Below, piece after piece: positions 9,541-17,669 of a DNA stretch of 64,000 nucleotides. Source of the stretch: JBBIIC01 sp037446725 (GTDB taxonomy: Bacteria; Actinomycetota; Coriobacteriia; Anaerosomatales; SLCP01); NCBI GenBank assembly GCA_037446725.1, contig JBBIIC010000004.1:124001-188000 (forward strand), read 5' to 3'. Both the position numbers and the translations under genes were made by a program. Every line of letters starts with the position of its first letter. Position 1 is the stretch's first letter. The notes under the pieces are model-generated. The model had not been told where the DNA came from, searched no databases, and saw only the letters and a program-made list of their open reading frames with translations.

Positions 9541-9570
9541 TTGACACTTTCCGCTGCTGAACCGTACTAT
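9541..9570 (+). promoter_or_regulatory. Strong sigma70-type promoter for the small RNA
   Basis: TTGACA (9541-9546) and TACTAT (9565-9570) with an 18-base spacer. The expected start, 7 bases after the -10, is G9577, exactly the first base of the long closing stem of the downstream RNA. Confidence 0.7.
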
Positions 9571-9576
9571 GAGCCA

Positions 9577-9752
9577 GGCATATGTGATTCTCCGCCGCAC
9601 AACGCGACAAGCTATGCCGGCGGTTTCGCACGAGCGACTCTAGACAGGCGACATCGCCCGGACCCTGAGGTCCGGCTTTGCGCATACCTGGCATATCGCA
9701 TCGCGAGCAGCGTGATATCACATCTGCCGGACGCCGTGGCGTCCGGTTTTCT
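9577..9752 (+). ncRNA. Candidate 6S-like small RNA (~175 nt)
   Basis: This fills the 330-base gap between recX and rny. It has its own promoter and ends in an intrinsic terminator. The transcript can fold into one long irregular hairpin: 9577-9588 pairs with 9717-9728 (11 of 12 pairs), CGCGA 9603-9607 with 9701-9705, a symmetric 5x5 internal loop, 9613-9620 with 9688-9695 (8 pairs), then a large bubble and a terminal 7-bp hairpin 9658-9675. Length, rod shape, bubble and constitutive-type promoter resemble 6S RNA, the RNA-polymerase-binding regulator. Identity as 6S is an inference; alternatively it is a leader/attenuator of rny. No conserved protein frame is visible in it. Confidence 0.5.
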
Positions 9753-9754
9753 TG
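9727..9754 (+). terminator. Intrinsic terminator of the small RNA
   Basis: Perfect 9-bp stem CCGGACGCC (9727-9735) / GGCGTCCGG (9738-9746) followed by TTTTCTTG. It shares its first two bases with the RNA closing stem. Confidence 0.8.
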
Positions 9755-9867
9755 TTCGCATCGCGTCCTGCCACTGACCGACACTCACGAGGCCAGAGGA
9801 CCTGCCGGAACCGGCCTGCCACGCTAACGCACACGATAGAACCGGTCACGGGAAGGGAGGGTACACG

Positions 9868-11397
9868 GTGGAGTACATCTACGTAGTAGTTGCGGTCTTC
9901 GTCGGCGTCGCCCTCGGCTTCGCTTTCAACAGGTTCTTCGTCCAGGGCAAGTCGGCCCGCTCGCGGGAAGACGCCGAACGCATCGTCCGGGACGCCGAGA
10001 AGCAGGCCGAGACACTCAGAAAAGAAGCGGTCATCGAGGCCAAGGACCAGGTCTTCCGCATGAAGCAGGAGGCCGAGGTCGAGATCAAGGAGCGCCGCAA
10101 GGAACTCGGCGCGCTCGAGAACCGCATGGTGCAGCGCGAGGAGTCGATCGACCGGCGCGCGGAGTCACTCGACAAGCGTGAGCACCAGCTGTCGAGCCTG
10201 CAGGGCCAGATCACCAAGCGCGAGCAGGACCTCGAAGAGCTCGTCGCCGAGGAGAACGCGCGCCTGGAGCGGCTCGCGGGCATGAGCGCCGATGAGGCGC
10301 GCGACCTGCTGCTCGACCGCGTCAAGGAGGACGTGACCCGCGACGCGGCCGCCTACATCCGCGAGGCGGAGGCCCGCGCTCGCGAGGAGGCGGACAAGAA
10401 GGCCCGCAACATCGTCGGCATCGCGATCCAGCGTGTCGCCGCGGACCATACCGCCGAATCCACCGTGTCGGTGGTGCATATCCCATCGGACGACATGAAG
10501 GGCCGCATCATCGGGCGTGAAGGCCGCAACATCCGCGCCTTCGAGCAGCTCACCGGAATCAACCTCATCATCGACGACACCCCCGAGGCGGTCATCCTCT
10601 CCAGCTTCGACCCTGTGCGCAGGGAGGTCGGCCGCATCACGCTCGAGTCGCTCATTCAGGACGGCCGCATCCATCCCGCACGCATCGAGGAGATGTTCAA
10701 CAAGGCCGAGTCACTCGTCGCGCAGCAGATCCACGAAGCGGGGGAGCAGGCGGCCTTCGAGGCGGAGGTCCACGGTCTGCACGCCGAGCTCGTCCGCACG
10801 CTCGGGCGGCTGCGCTACCGCACCTCCTACGGCCAGAACGTCCTCAAGCACTCCCTGGAGGTCTCCCATCTCGCGGGTGTGATGGCCGCCGAGCTCGGTG
10901 TCGACGTCAAGCTCGCCAAGCGCGCCGGACTCCTGCATGACATCGGCAAGGCGATCGACCACGAGATCGAAGGTCCCCACGCCGTCATCGGCGCGGATCT
11001 GGCGCGGCGCATGAACGAGCCCAAGACCGTGCTTCACTGCATCGAGGCGCACCACGGCGACGTGGAACCCGCGACCGTCGAGGCGGTTCTCGTGCAGGCG
11101 GCCGACGCGATCTCCGCGGGCCGTCCGGGCGCACGCCGCGAGACGCTCGAGAGCTACATCAAGCGTCTCGAGAAGCTGGAGGCCGTCGCGCAGTCCCATT
11201 CGGGGGTCGAGAAGTGCTACGCGATGCAGGCGGGGCGTGAGATCCGCGTGATGGTGCAGCCCGACCGCATCAGCGATGCCGACTCGGTCGTGCTCGCGCG
11301 CGACATCGCGAAGCAGATCGAGGAGGAACTTGAGTATCCCGGCCAGATCAAGGTCATGGTCATCAGGGAGAGCCGGGCGGTCGACTACGCCAAGTAG
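9868..11397 (+). CDS. rny: Ribonuclease Y
   Basis: Membrane-anchored endoribonuclease that starts mRNA decay. The 509 residues comprise an N-terminal membrane helix (1-22), a long coiled coil (about 25-170), a KH domain (about 195-260, with the GRIIGREGRNI core) and an HD domain with HDIGK near residue 357. GTG start behind GGAAGGGAGGG. It has its own short leader downstream of the small-RNA terminator. Confidence 0.97.
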   Translation: MEYIYVVVAVFVGVALGFAFNRFFVQGKSARSREDAERIVRDAEKQAETLRKEAVIEAKDQVFRMKQEAEVEIKERRKELGALENRMVQREESIDRRAESLDKREHQLSSLQGQITKREQDLEELVAEENARLERLAGMSADEARDLLLDRVKEDVTRDAAAYIREAEARAREEADKKARNIVGIAIQRVAADHTAESTVSVVHIPSDDMKGRIIGREGRNIRAFEQLTGINLIIDDTPEAVILSSFDPVRREVGRITLESLIQDGRIHPARIEEMFNKAESLVAQQIHEAGEQAAFEAEVHGLHAELVRTLGRLRYRTSYGQNVLKHSLEVSHLAGVMAAELGVDVKLAKRAGLLHDIGKAIDHEIEGPHAVIGADLARRMNEPKTVLHCIEAHHGDVEPATVEAVLVQAADAISAGRPGARRETLESYIKRLEKLEAVAQSHSGVEKCYAMQAGREIRVMVQPDRISDADSVVLARDIAKQIEEELEYPGQIKVMVIRESRAVDYAK

Positions 11398-11439
11398 CCC
11401 CGGGCGTCTGATACGATACTGATGGCTACCAGCCATGTG

Positions 11440-11468
11440 GAAGAAGGCCGCGCGAAGCGGCCTTCTTC
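11440..11468 (+). terminator. Terminator-like hairpin after rny
   Basis: Perfect 12-bp stem GAAGAAGGCCGC (11440-11451) / GCGGCCTTCTTC (11457-11468) with a 5-base loop. It lacks a good T-tract, so termination efficiency is uncertain. Confidence 0.6.
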
Positions 11469-11493
11469 GCGTACCGAAGCGACAGACCGGCGG

Positions 11494-11499
11494 TATAGA
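11494..11499 (+). promoter_or_regulatory. Possible -10 element giving a leaderless transcript
   Basis: TATAGA at 11494-11499 lies 8 bases before the ATG at 11508 of the GHKL ATPase gene, and no Shine-Dalgarno is visible. Transcription would start at or within two bases of the ATG. The -35 (near 11471) is weak. Confidence 0.4.
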
Positions 11500-11507
11500 C
11501 TGTGGGT

Positions 11508-12584
11508 ATGAGCGACAACGACAACCTTCTCGAGTTCGTCGGAGCGGTCTCGGGCGAGGCCTACCTCAAGGTCGAGGAGAACCTGGGCGAAGGTTTCGTA
11601 AGGCTGCGCACCTCCGAGGCCGAACGACGTCAGGCCAAACACGATATCCGCTCGGTCGAGGACATCGTGGTCGAGCTGCTGCGCAACGCGCGTGACGCCC
11701 ACGCCCAGCACATCTTCATCGCCACCTCGCGCGACGGCGAGCGTCGCCTGCTGACCATGATCGACGATGGAGTAGGGATCCCGTCCACCCACCAGGAGGC
11801 CGTGTTCGAGCCGCGTGTGACCTCGAAACTCGACACCATGGTCATGGACAGGTGGGGCGTGCACGGGCGGGGAATGGCACTCTTCTCAATCCGTGCGAAC
11901 ACCGCTTCATGCCGCATCGCGGCGTCCGACCTGCACCGCGGGACCTCGGTCTCGTTTACCGTCGATACCTCTGAGCTGCCTGAACGAGGTGATCAGTCCA
12001 CCTGGCCCACCGTCGAGCGGGACGAGGCGGGCACGCTGCATGTCGCCCGTGGCCCTCATAACATCGTCCGCCGGGTGCTTGAGTTCGCCTGTGAGCACCC
12101 CGAGCTCGACGTCTACCTCGGGTCGCCCGCTGAGATCGCGGCGACTCTGTACGCGATCGCGCGTGCGCGCCTGGACACAGCTGAGCTGCTCTTCTGCGAG
12201 TCGCCCGGCCGGCTCGCGGTGTGGCAGCGCCCCGCAGCGGCATGCGATGCGTCGGACCTCGTCGATATCACCGCTACAATCGGCCTGCCGCTGTCCGAGC
12301 GCACGGCGCACCGCATTCTCGCCGACGAGCTGACAACCGTCGAGACGGTGATAGCCCAGGCGCAGGTGGACGAGGAGCCCCCGGCCCCGACCACGCCGGA
12401 CATCTATCGCGACCGAAGGGGCTTGAAGATCCACCACACCGACATCGCGCGCTTCAAGCAGGACCTCGCACGCGCATTCGACGACCTCGCCGAGCGGTAT
12501 TACCTTCACCTGAAGGGTGAACCGAAGGTTAATGTCACCCGCGACGGTATAAGGGTCAAGTTCGAGGTCGACAAGGAGGAGTAG
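11508..12584 (+). CDS. GHKL-type ATPase of unknown role
   Basis: A 358-residue soluble protein with an N-terminal HATPase_c fold as in MutL, Hsp90 and histidine kinases. It shows the N box (ELLRNARDA), G1 (DDGVGIP), an F-box-like segment (FEPRVTSKL) and G2 (GVHGRGMALFSI). There is no histidine phosphoacceptor, receiver or MutL C-terminal domain; the C-terminal half (from about residue 160) I do not recognise. Position between rny and spoVS suggests an RNA-decay or developmental role, but that is only context. The ATG at 11508 is preferred over the GTG at 11502. Confidence 0.75.
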   Translation: MSDNDNLLEFVGAVSGEAYLKVEENLGEGFVRLRTSEAERRQAKHDIRSVEDIVVELLRNARDAHAQHIFIATSRDGERRLLTMIDDGVGIPSTHQEAVFEPRVTSKLDTMVMDRWGVHGRGMALFSIRANTASCRIAASDLHRGTSVSFTVDTSELPERGDQSTWPTVERDEAGTLHVARGPHNIVRRVLEFACEHPELDVYLGSPAEIAATLYAIARARLDTAELLFCESPGRLAVWQRPAAACDASDLVDITATIGLPLSERTAHRILADELTTVETVIAQAQVDEEPPAPTTPDIYRDRRGLKIHHTDIARFKQDLARAFDDLAERYYLHLKGEPKVNVTRDGIRVKFEVDKEE

Positions 12585-12607
12585 CGCGGATCGGGTTCGG
12601 TCTTCGC

Positions 12608-12613
12608 TATAAT
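12608..12613 (+). promoter_or_regulatory. -10 element upstream of spoVS
   Basis: Perfect TATAAT at 12608-12613, about 120 bases before the spoVS start. No convincing -35 is seen at 17 bases. The leader 12620-12733 contains a small CCCCT/AGGGG hairpin (12620-12643) and nothing else I can name. Confidence 0.45.
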
Positions 12614-12733
12614 GCAAACCCCCTACTCTGCCGAATACAGGGGTGCAGCAACGATTTCAGTGATGACAGTCACACGTACGACAACTGTACCCGCAGCACA
12701 CATCGCAGCATCTGTCCCAGCAGAGGAGTACCA

Positions 12734-13006
12734 GTGGAAGTCCTCAAGGTCTCCAGTAGGTCGAACCCTAACTCGGTTGCAGGCGCCCTGGCAGGCATCA
12801 TCCGCGAGCAGGGTCCGGTCGAGGTCCAGACGGTCGGCGCCGGTGCGCTGAACCAGGCAATCAAGGCCATCGCAATCGCGCGCGGCTTCATCGCACCCTC
12901 CGGCATGGAACTGACGTGTGTGCCCGCGTTCGCCGACATCACGATCGACGGCGAGGAGCGGACCGCCATCCGGCTGCTCGTTGAGCCGAGGGACATGCGC
13001 CGCTAG
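12734..13006 (+). CDS. spoVS: Stage V sporulation protein S
   Basis: A 90-residue, single-domain SpoVS (MEVLKVSSRSNPNSVAGALA...), a small Alba-like protein. In Bacillus it affects septation and coat assembly, but homologues occur in many non-spore-formers, where the function is open. GTG start behind AGAGGAG (12722-12728). The high conservation of this short protein makes the call secure. It lies just before the PHP gene and miaB, a neighbourhood also seen in clostridia. Confidence 0.95.
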   Translation: MEVLKVSSRSNPNSVAGALAGIIREQGPVEVQTVGAGALNQAIKAIAIARGFIAPSGMELTCVPAFADITIDGEERTAIRLLVEPRDMRR

Positions 13007-13015
13007 AGACCGGGG

Positions 13016-13882
13016 GTGCACGTGCGCTTCGACCTGCACGTACATACCACCGCATCGGACGGCACGCTGACCCCCGGCGACCTCGTCCGCATGGCGGTCG
13101 CCAAGCAGCTGGCCGCGATCGCCATAACCGACCATGACTCGGTCGAGGGGATCGCCGACGCCCTCTCTGTGGCCCGGCAGGCGAGACCGTCGACCACCGT
13201 CATCCCCGGAGTCGAGCTCTCCGCCGTTCACGACGGCCGGGACGTCCACCTCCTCGGTTACTTCGTCGACCATACCGACGAGGAACTGGTCCGGCACCTG
13301 TCCGACTTGCGCGGCGCGCGCCTGGCGCGTGCGCGGGCGATCGTCGAGGCCCTCAGTGATGCGGGGTACGCCATCTCGCTCGATGACGTGCTCACGCTGT
13401 CCGACGGCGGGGCTGTGGGCCGATCGCATGTCGCACGCGCCCTCGTCCTCCACGGCCACGCGGACGATGTCGCCGACGCCTTTCGCCGGCTCCTGGGGCG
13501 CGGAAGGCCGTTCTACGTCCCCAAGGACGTCAGAACGCCTTCAGAGGTACTCGCCGTCATCCTCGAGGCCGGGGGTGTGGCCGTGCTCGCCCATCCGGGA
13601 GTCACCGCTGTCGACGACCTCATTCCCGGTCTCGTTCGCGAAGGCCTCGCAGGCCTGGAGGCGTACCACCCCGAACACGATGACACCCAGCGCGATCGCT
13701 ATCTCGAGCTCGCAGCCTCGCTCGGCCTCATCGTCACCGGTGGCACGGACTACCACGGCGCATCGGCGCCCAATCCGGATCTCGGCACGCTCGAGATCCC
13801 CGCGACTGTCCTTCACGAGCTGTACGCCGTGGCCGGCCGCTCAATGCCGCCACTCTCGGGCACTGATATCGGCCCCGTCTGA
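13016..13882 (+). CDS. PHP-domain phosphoesterase
   Basis: A 288-residue polymerase-and-histidinol-phosphatase fold protein. Metal-binding motifs are visible: DLHVHTTASDG at the N-terminus, ITDHDSVEG near residue 40, HPG near residue 195 and TDYHG near residue 245. This matches the TrpH/3',5'-nucleoside bisphosphate phosphatase group, which hydrolyses pAp-like nucleotides or trims short RNA. The substrate here is not known. GTG start at 13016; another GTG at 13022 is equally possible. Confidence 0.88.
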   Translation: MHVRFDLHVHTTASDGTLTPGDLVRMAVAKQLAAIAITDHDSVEGIADALSVARQARPSTTVIPGVELSAVHDGRDVHLLGYFVDHTDEELVRHLSDLRGARLARARAIVEALSDAGYAISLDDVLTLSDGGAVGRSHVARALVLHGHADDVADAFRRLLGRGRPFYVPKDVRTPSEVLAVILEAGGVAVLAHPGVTAVDDLIPGLVREGLAGLEAYHPEHDDTQRDRYLELAASLGLIVTGGTDYHGASAPNPDLGTLEIPATVLHELYAVAGRSMPPLSGTDIGPV

Positions 13883-13916
13883 GCCGCGTTTCGGCGCATG
13901 CTACACTCGTCCGGCT

Positions 13917-15269
13917 ATGGCAGACACCTACCTCGTGCGCACCTTCGGGTGCCAGATGAACAAGCACGACTCGGAGCGCGTCGCAGGACTGCTCGGAGCT
14001 GCCGGGATGAGCCCGGTGACCGAGGTCGAAGAGGCTGACGTCGTCGTCTTCATGACGTGCTGTGTGCGTGAGAACGCCGACGAGCGGCTCCGTGGCCAGG
14101 TCGCCTCCCTCAAGAGCGTCAAGAACGTGCGTCAAGGCGCGCAGATCATTGCCGTGGGCGGATGTATCGGCCAGCGGGACGGCGCGCTTCTGCTCAACCA
14201 GCTGCCGCACGTCGACGTCGTGTTCGGTACGCACAACGTGTCGCACCTTCCCTCGCTCATCGACACCGCCCGTCAGGCGCGCGGGCCGGTGGTCGAGATC
14301 CTGGAGTCGTCCACCGAGTTCGCGAGCGACCTGCCCTCCGAGCGTGAGCATCCGTGGCATGCCTGGGTCCCGATCACGGTAGGCTGTGACAACTTCTGCA
14401 GCTACTGCATCGTGCCGTACGTCCGCGGCAGAGAGCGTTCGCGGCCCCTTGAGGACATCGTGCAGGAATGCGAGCACCTTCAAACGCAAGGGGTGGCCGA
14501 GATCACGCTGCTCGGCCAGAACGTCAACTCCTACGGTCGCGATCTGTACGGCTCACCGCGCTTCGCGCAGGTGTTGCGCTCCGTCGCCGCAACCGGCGTA
14601 CCGCGCATCCGGTTCGCGACCAGCCATCCGAAGGATCTCTCCACGGATACCATCGCTGCGATAGCCGAAATCCCCGCGGTGGCGCGCTCGCTCCACCTGC
14701 CGGTGCAGTCCGGATCGGACCGCATACTGGCGGCGATGAACCGCCACTACACGAAGCGCTCCTATCTCGACCTCGTCGAGCGTCTTCACGAGGCGATGCC
14801 CGACCTCGCACTGTCCACCGACATCATCGTAGGTTTCCCGGGCGAATCGGAAGACGATTTCGCCGACACGCTCGACGTGGTGGAAGCGGCACGCTTCGAC
14901 CAGGCGTTCACGTTCATCTACTCGCCGAGGCAAGGCACTCCGGCTGTCTCTCTGCCGGGCTCCGTGGCCCGTGACGTGGCCCAGGAGCGGTTCGACCGCC
15001 TTGTCGAGCAAGTGCAGCGCTCCGCGTTGGCGAAGAACCGCGCACTGGTGGGCAGCGTCCAGCAGGTGCTGTTCACCGGCGTCTCCAAGCGCGATCCCGC
15101 GGTTCTCGCAGGACGAAGCGAGGGCAACAAGGTCGTCCACGTGCCGCTGCAGACAGGCGTCGGGGCCGAGCAGGTGGCGGGACGTTTCGCGCGTGTGCGG
15201 ATCGAAGAGGCCCAGACCTGGTTCCTCTCCGGGTACATTATCGATGAGCCGGTACTGCAGGGCCGGTGA
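13917..15269 (+). CDS. miaB: tRNA-2-methylthio-N6-dimethylallyladenosine synthase MiaB
   Basis: Radical-SAM methylthiotransferase modifying A37 of tRNAs reading UNN codons. The 450 residues start MADTYLVRTFGCQMNKHDSE, with the UPF0004 domain, CxxxCxxC at C157/C161/C164 (CDNFCSYC) and a C-terminal TRAM domain. The frame is open far upstream but only this ATG begins family sequence. No Shine-Dalgarno precedes it. TACACT at 13902-13907 could serve as a -10 giving a near-leaderless mRNA. Its partner miaA is at 16652. Confidence 0.95.
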   Translation: MADTYLVRTFGCQMNKHDSERVAGLLGAAGMSPVTEVEEADVVVFMTCCVRENADERLRGQVASLKSVKNVRQGAQIIAVGGCIGQRDGALLLNQLPHVDVVFGTHNVSHLPSLIDTARQARGPVVEILESSTEFASDLPSEREHPWHAWVPITVGCDNFCSYCIVPYVRGRERSRPLEDIVQECEHLQTQGVAEITLLGQNVNSYGRDLYGSPRFAQVLRSVAATGVPRIRFATSHPKDLSTDTIAAIAEIPAVARSLHLPVQSGSDRILAAMNRHYTKRSYLDLVERLHEAMPDLALSTDIIVGFPGESEDDFADTLDVVEAARFDQAFTFIYSPRQGTPAVSLPGSVARDVAQERFDRLVEQVQRSALAKNRALVGSVQQVLFTGVSKRDPAVLAGRSEGNKVVHVPLQTGVGAEQVAGRFARVRIEEAQTWFLSGYIIDEPVLQGR

Positions 15270-15297
15270 GTCGTCGAACGCCCCGAGGAGGCTATCC

Positions 15298-16671
15298 GTG
15301 ACCACACCGATGCTCGGCATCGTGGCGCCTCATCCCCCGATCATGGTCCGCGACGTCGGAGGGCGGGAAGCCGAAGTCACCGCGGCTTCCATCGCTGCAT
15401 TGACCGCCGCGGCAGCCGTGCTGAGACGCTTCGCGCCCGACACACTGGTCGTGATGTCGCCCCACAGCCCCGCGGTCGCCGACGCGTTCGTGGTGGACAC
15501 GGCCGAGCGAACGTCGGGTACCCTCGCCCGGTTCGGCGCCCCTCGCGCCGAAGTGTCTGCGCGCACCGACACGCAGTTCGCACAGGTGCTCGTGGAACGC
15601 CTTGCCGATGCCGGCATCCCCGCGCTCTCACGCGAGCAGCATCCGGGGCTCGAGGCGGGCGTCCTCGACCACGGCGTCCTCGTGCCGTTGAGCTTCCTCG
15701 ATCCGGGAGGGGCGTACCCGCTCGTGAATCTCTCGCCTTCCGGGCTCTCGTTCGAGATGCACCACAGGCTCGGCAGGACCGTAGCCGAGGTCGGTGAGGA
15801 GCTCGGCAGGCGCGTCGCCTTTCTCGCCAGCGGCGATATGAGCCACCGGCTCACCGCCGATGCGCCCGCGGGGTTCTCGCCGCGCGGCCGGGAGTTCGAC
15901 ACGTTCGTCGTCGAACACCTCGCGGCCAACGACCTCGACGGCGTCATCACCGTCGACCGACACCTCGCCGATGAGGCGGGGGAGTGCGGCCTTCGTTCGC
16001 TCATCACGCTCTCGGGTGTCCTCCCCGGCGCCCCCTCGCGCGTTCTCGCGTACGAGGGCCCGTGGGGCGTGGGCTACCTCACAGCGCTCGTCGGGCGCCC
16101 GGAGGACATCGAGCCTGCCGGCGACACCCCCGATGCCGGACGCAAGGGGGGTACGGCGGGCGACGACGAACACGAGATCGTGCGGCTGGCCCGCCATGCA
16201 ATCGCGGAGTACGTCGTGCACGGAACCGAGCCTGATCCCTTCGTGCTCGAAGACCCGGCCCTGCCGGACCGCGCGGGCGTCTTCGTGAGCCTGCACCTCG
16301 GCGGACGCCTGCGGGGCTGCATCGGTACGATCGCGCCGACACAGCCAACGCTCGCGCAGGAGGTCGTCCACAACGCCGTGCAGGCGGCGAGCGCCGACCC
16401 GCGCTTCGGCCCGGTGGCCGCGGACGAAGCTGCGCAACTCGACATCAAGGTCGACGTCCTGCACGCACCGGAAGGCTGCGGGTTCGACGAGCTCGACCCG
16501 GAGCGGTTCGGCGTCATCGTCTCGTGCGGCTGGCGCCGCGGGCTCCTGCTGCCCGATCTGGAGGGAGTCGATACGGCCGCAGAGCAGCTCGACATCGCGC
16601 GCCAGAAGGCGGGCATCGGACCCGCAGAGCCCTGCGAACTGGAACGATTCCGTGTCGACCGCTACACCTGA
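15298..16671 (+). CDS. MEMO-like dioxygenase-fold / AMMECR1 fusion protein
   Basis: A 457-residue two-domain protein. Residues ~1-265 belong to the MEMO/LigB family (start MLGIVAPHPPIMV). Residues ~285-455 form an AMMECR1 domain with the hallmark LRGCIGTI. Together these are parts of the AmmeMemoRadiSam system, whose third part is a radical-SAM protein not seen in this window. The GTG at 15298 behind CGAGGAGG is chosen as start. The function of the system is poorly understood. miaA overlaps its 3' end by 20 bases. Confidence 0.87.
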   Translation: MTTPMLGIVAPHPPIMVRDVGGREAEVTAASIAALTAAAAVLRRFAPDTLVVMSPHSPAVADAFVVDTAERTSGTLARFGAPRAEVSARTDTQFAQVLVERLADAGIPALSREQHPGLEAGVLDHGVLVPLSFLDPGGAYPLVNLSPSGLSFEMHHRLGRTVAEVGEELGRRVAFLASGDMSHRLTADAPAGFSPRGREFDTFVVEHLAANDLDGVITVDRHLADEAGECGLRSLITLSGVLPGAPSRVLAYEGPWGVGYLTALVGRPEDIEPAGDTPDAGRKGGTAGDDEHEIVRLARHAIAEYVVHGTEPDPFVLEDPALPDRAGVFVSLHLGGRLRGCIGTIAPTQPTLAQEVVHNAVQAASADPRFGPVAADEAAQLDIKVDVLHAPEGCGFDELDPERFGVIVSCGWRRGLLLPDLEGVDTAAEQLDIARQKAGIGPAEPCELERFRVDRYT

Positions 16672-17653
16672 CGCGAACGCCGGCACGCGCGTCATCACCG
16701 TCGTCGGTCCGACGGCCGTCGGCAAGTCCGATCTCGCCGAGCAGCTGGCGCAGATCCTCGGTGGCGAGATCGTCTCGGCCGACTCGATGCAGGTCTACCG
16801 CGGCATGGACGTCGGCACTGCCAAGCCGCCCGCCGAGGCCCATGCAGTCCCGTACCACTGTCTCGACCTCGTCGACCCGGGCGCGCCTTTCAGCGCCGCG
16901 ATCTATCAGGATGCGGCTCGCGCGGCCATCGCAGACATCGCCCGGCGCGGCCGTGTGCCGATAGTGTGCGGTGGCACGGGGCTTTACATCCGAGCCGCGC
17001 TGGACGACTGGGAGTTTCCCGGTGGCGAGATCTCCGACCCGCGGCGCGCCGAGCTGGAGGCCGAGGCGGCGACGCTCGGCCCTGAAGCGATGCACGCGAA
17101 GCTCGCCGCGATCGATCCGCCGTCCGCCGAGGTCATCCACCCGTCCAACGTGCGACGGACCGTCCGGGCGCTCGAGATGGCCGAACAGGGGTGCTCCTAT
17201 GCCGAGCAGGCAGGACGTTTCTCACAGAGGCGTTCTGTGTACGACGCAACGTATCTCGGCCTGACGATGGAGCGCGAAGCCCTGTATGCGCGGATCGATG
17301 CCCGTGTCGACCGGATGCTCGCGCACGGGCTGCGGGCGGAGGTCGAACGCCTGCTGGCAGCCGGCTTCCGTGACACGCTCACCGCAGCGCAAGCGATCGG
17401 CTACAAGGAGCTCGTTCGCGTCATCGAAGACGACACGCTGCTTGAGACGGCGGTCGAGGACATCAAGCGGACCACGCGGCGCTATGCCAAACGCCAGCTC
17501 ACGTGGTTCCGCGGAGACACGCGCATCCGCTGGATCGATGCGACCGGAGCCACCGTCTCCGATATCACCCGCGCGGCGCTCCACCTGCTAGAATCCGATG
17601 AACCCCGGACGGAGCGACCCGCACCGGGGTCCTGGCGACTGACCACAGAGTAG
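16652..17653 (+). CDS. miaA: tRNA dimethylallyltransferase
   Basis: Transfers an isoprenyl group from DMAPP to A37 of tRNA, the step before MiaB. The 333 residues have the P-loop GPTAVGKS near residue 19, the DSMQVYRGMDVGTAKP substrate-binding motif and the ITTR-like KRTTRRYAKRQLTWFR segment. GTG start lies inside the end of the preceding gene. dapF follows after 16 bases. Confidence 0.96.
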   Translation: MSTATPDANAGTRVITVVGPTAVGKSDLAEQLAQILGGEIVSADSMQVYRGMDVGTAKPPAEAHAVPYHCLDLVDPGAPFSAAIYQDAARAAIADIARRGRVPIVCGGTGLYIRAALDDWEFPGGEISDPRRAELEAEAATLGPEAMHAKLAAIDPPSAEVIHPSNVRRTVRALEMAEQGCSYAEQAGRFSQRRSVYDATYLGLTMEREALYARIDARVDRMLAHGLRAEVERLLAAGFRDTLTAAQAIGYKELVRVIEDDTLLETAVEDIKRTTRRYAKRQLTWFRGDTRIRWIDATGATVSDITRAALHLLESDEPRTERPAPGSWRLTTE

Positions 17654-17669
17654 AGCGGAAGGGCCGCGG

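Noticed and set aside
9592..9623. CCGCCG/CGGCGG local hairpin in the small RNA
   Set aside because: Possible, but it competes with the longer co-linear rod pairing and has a 20-base loop; kept only as an alternative fold.
13134..13916. A long plus-strand open frame running into miaB from within the PHP gene
   Set aside because: It is Ser/Arg-rich and overlaps the conserved PHP protein in another frame; MiaB homology begins only at the ATG at 13917.
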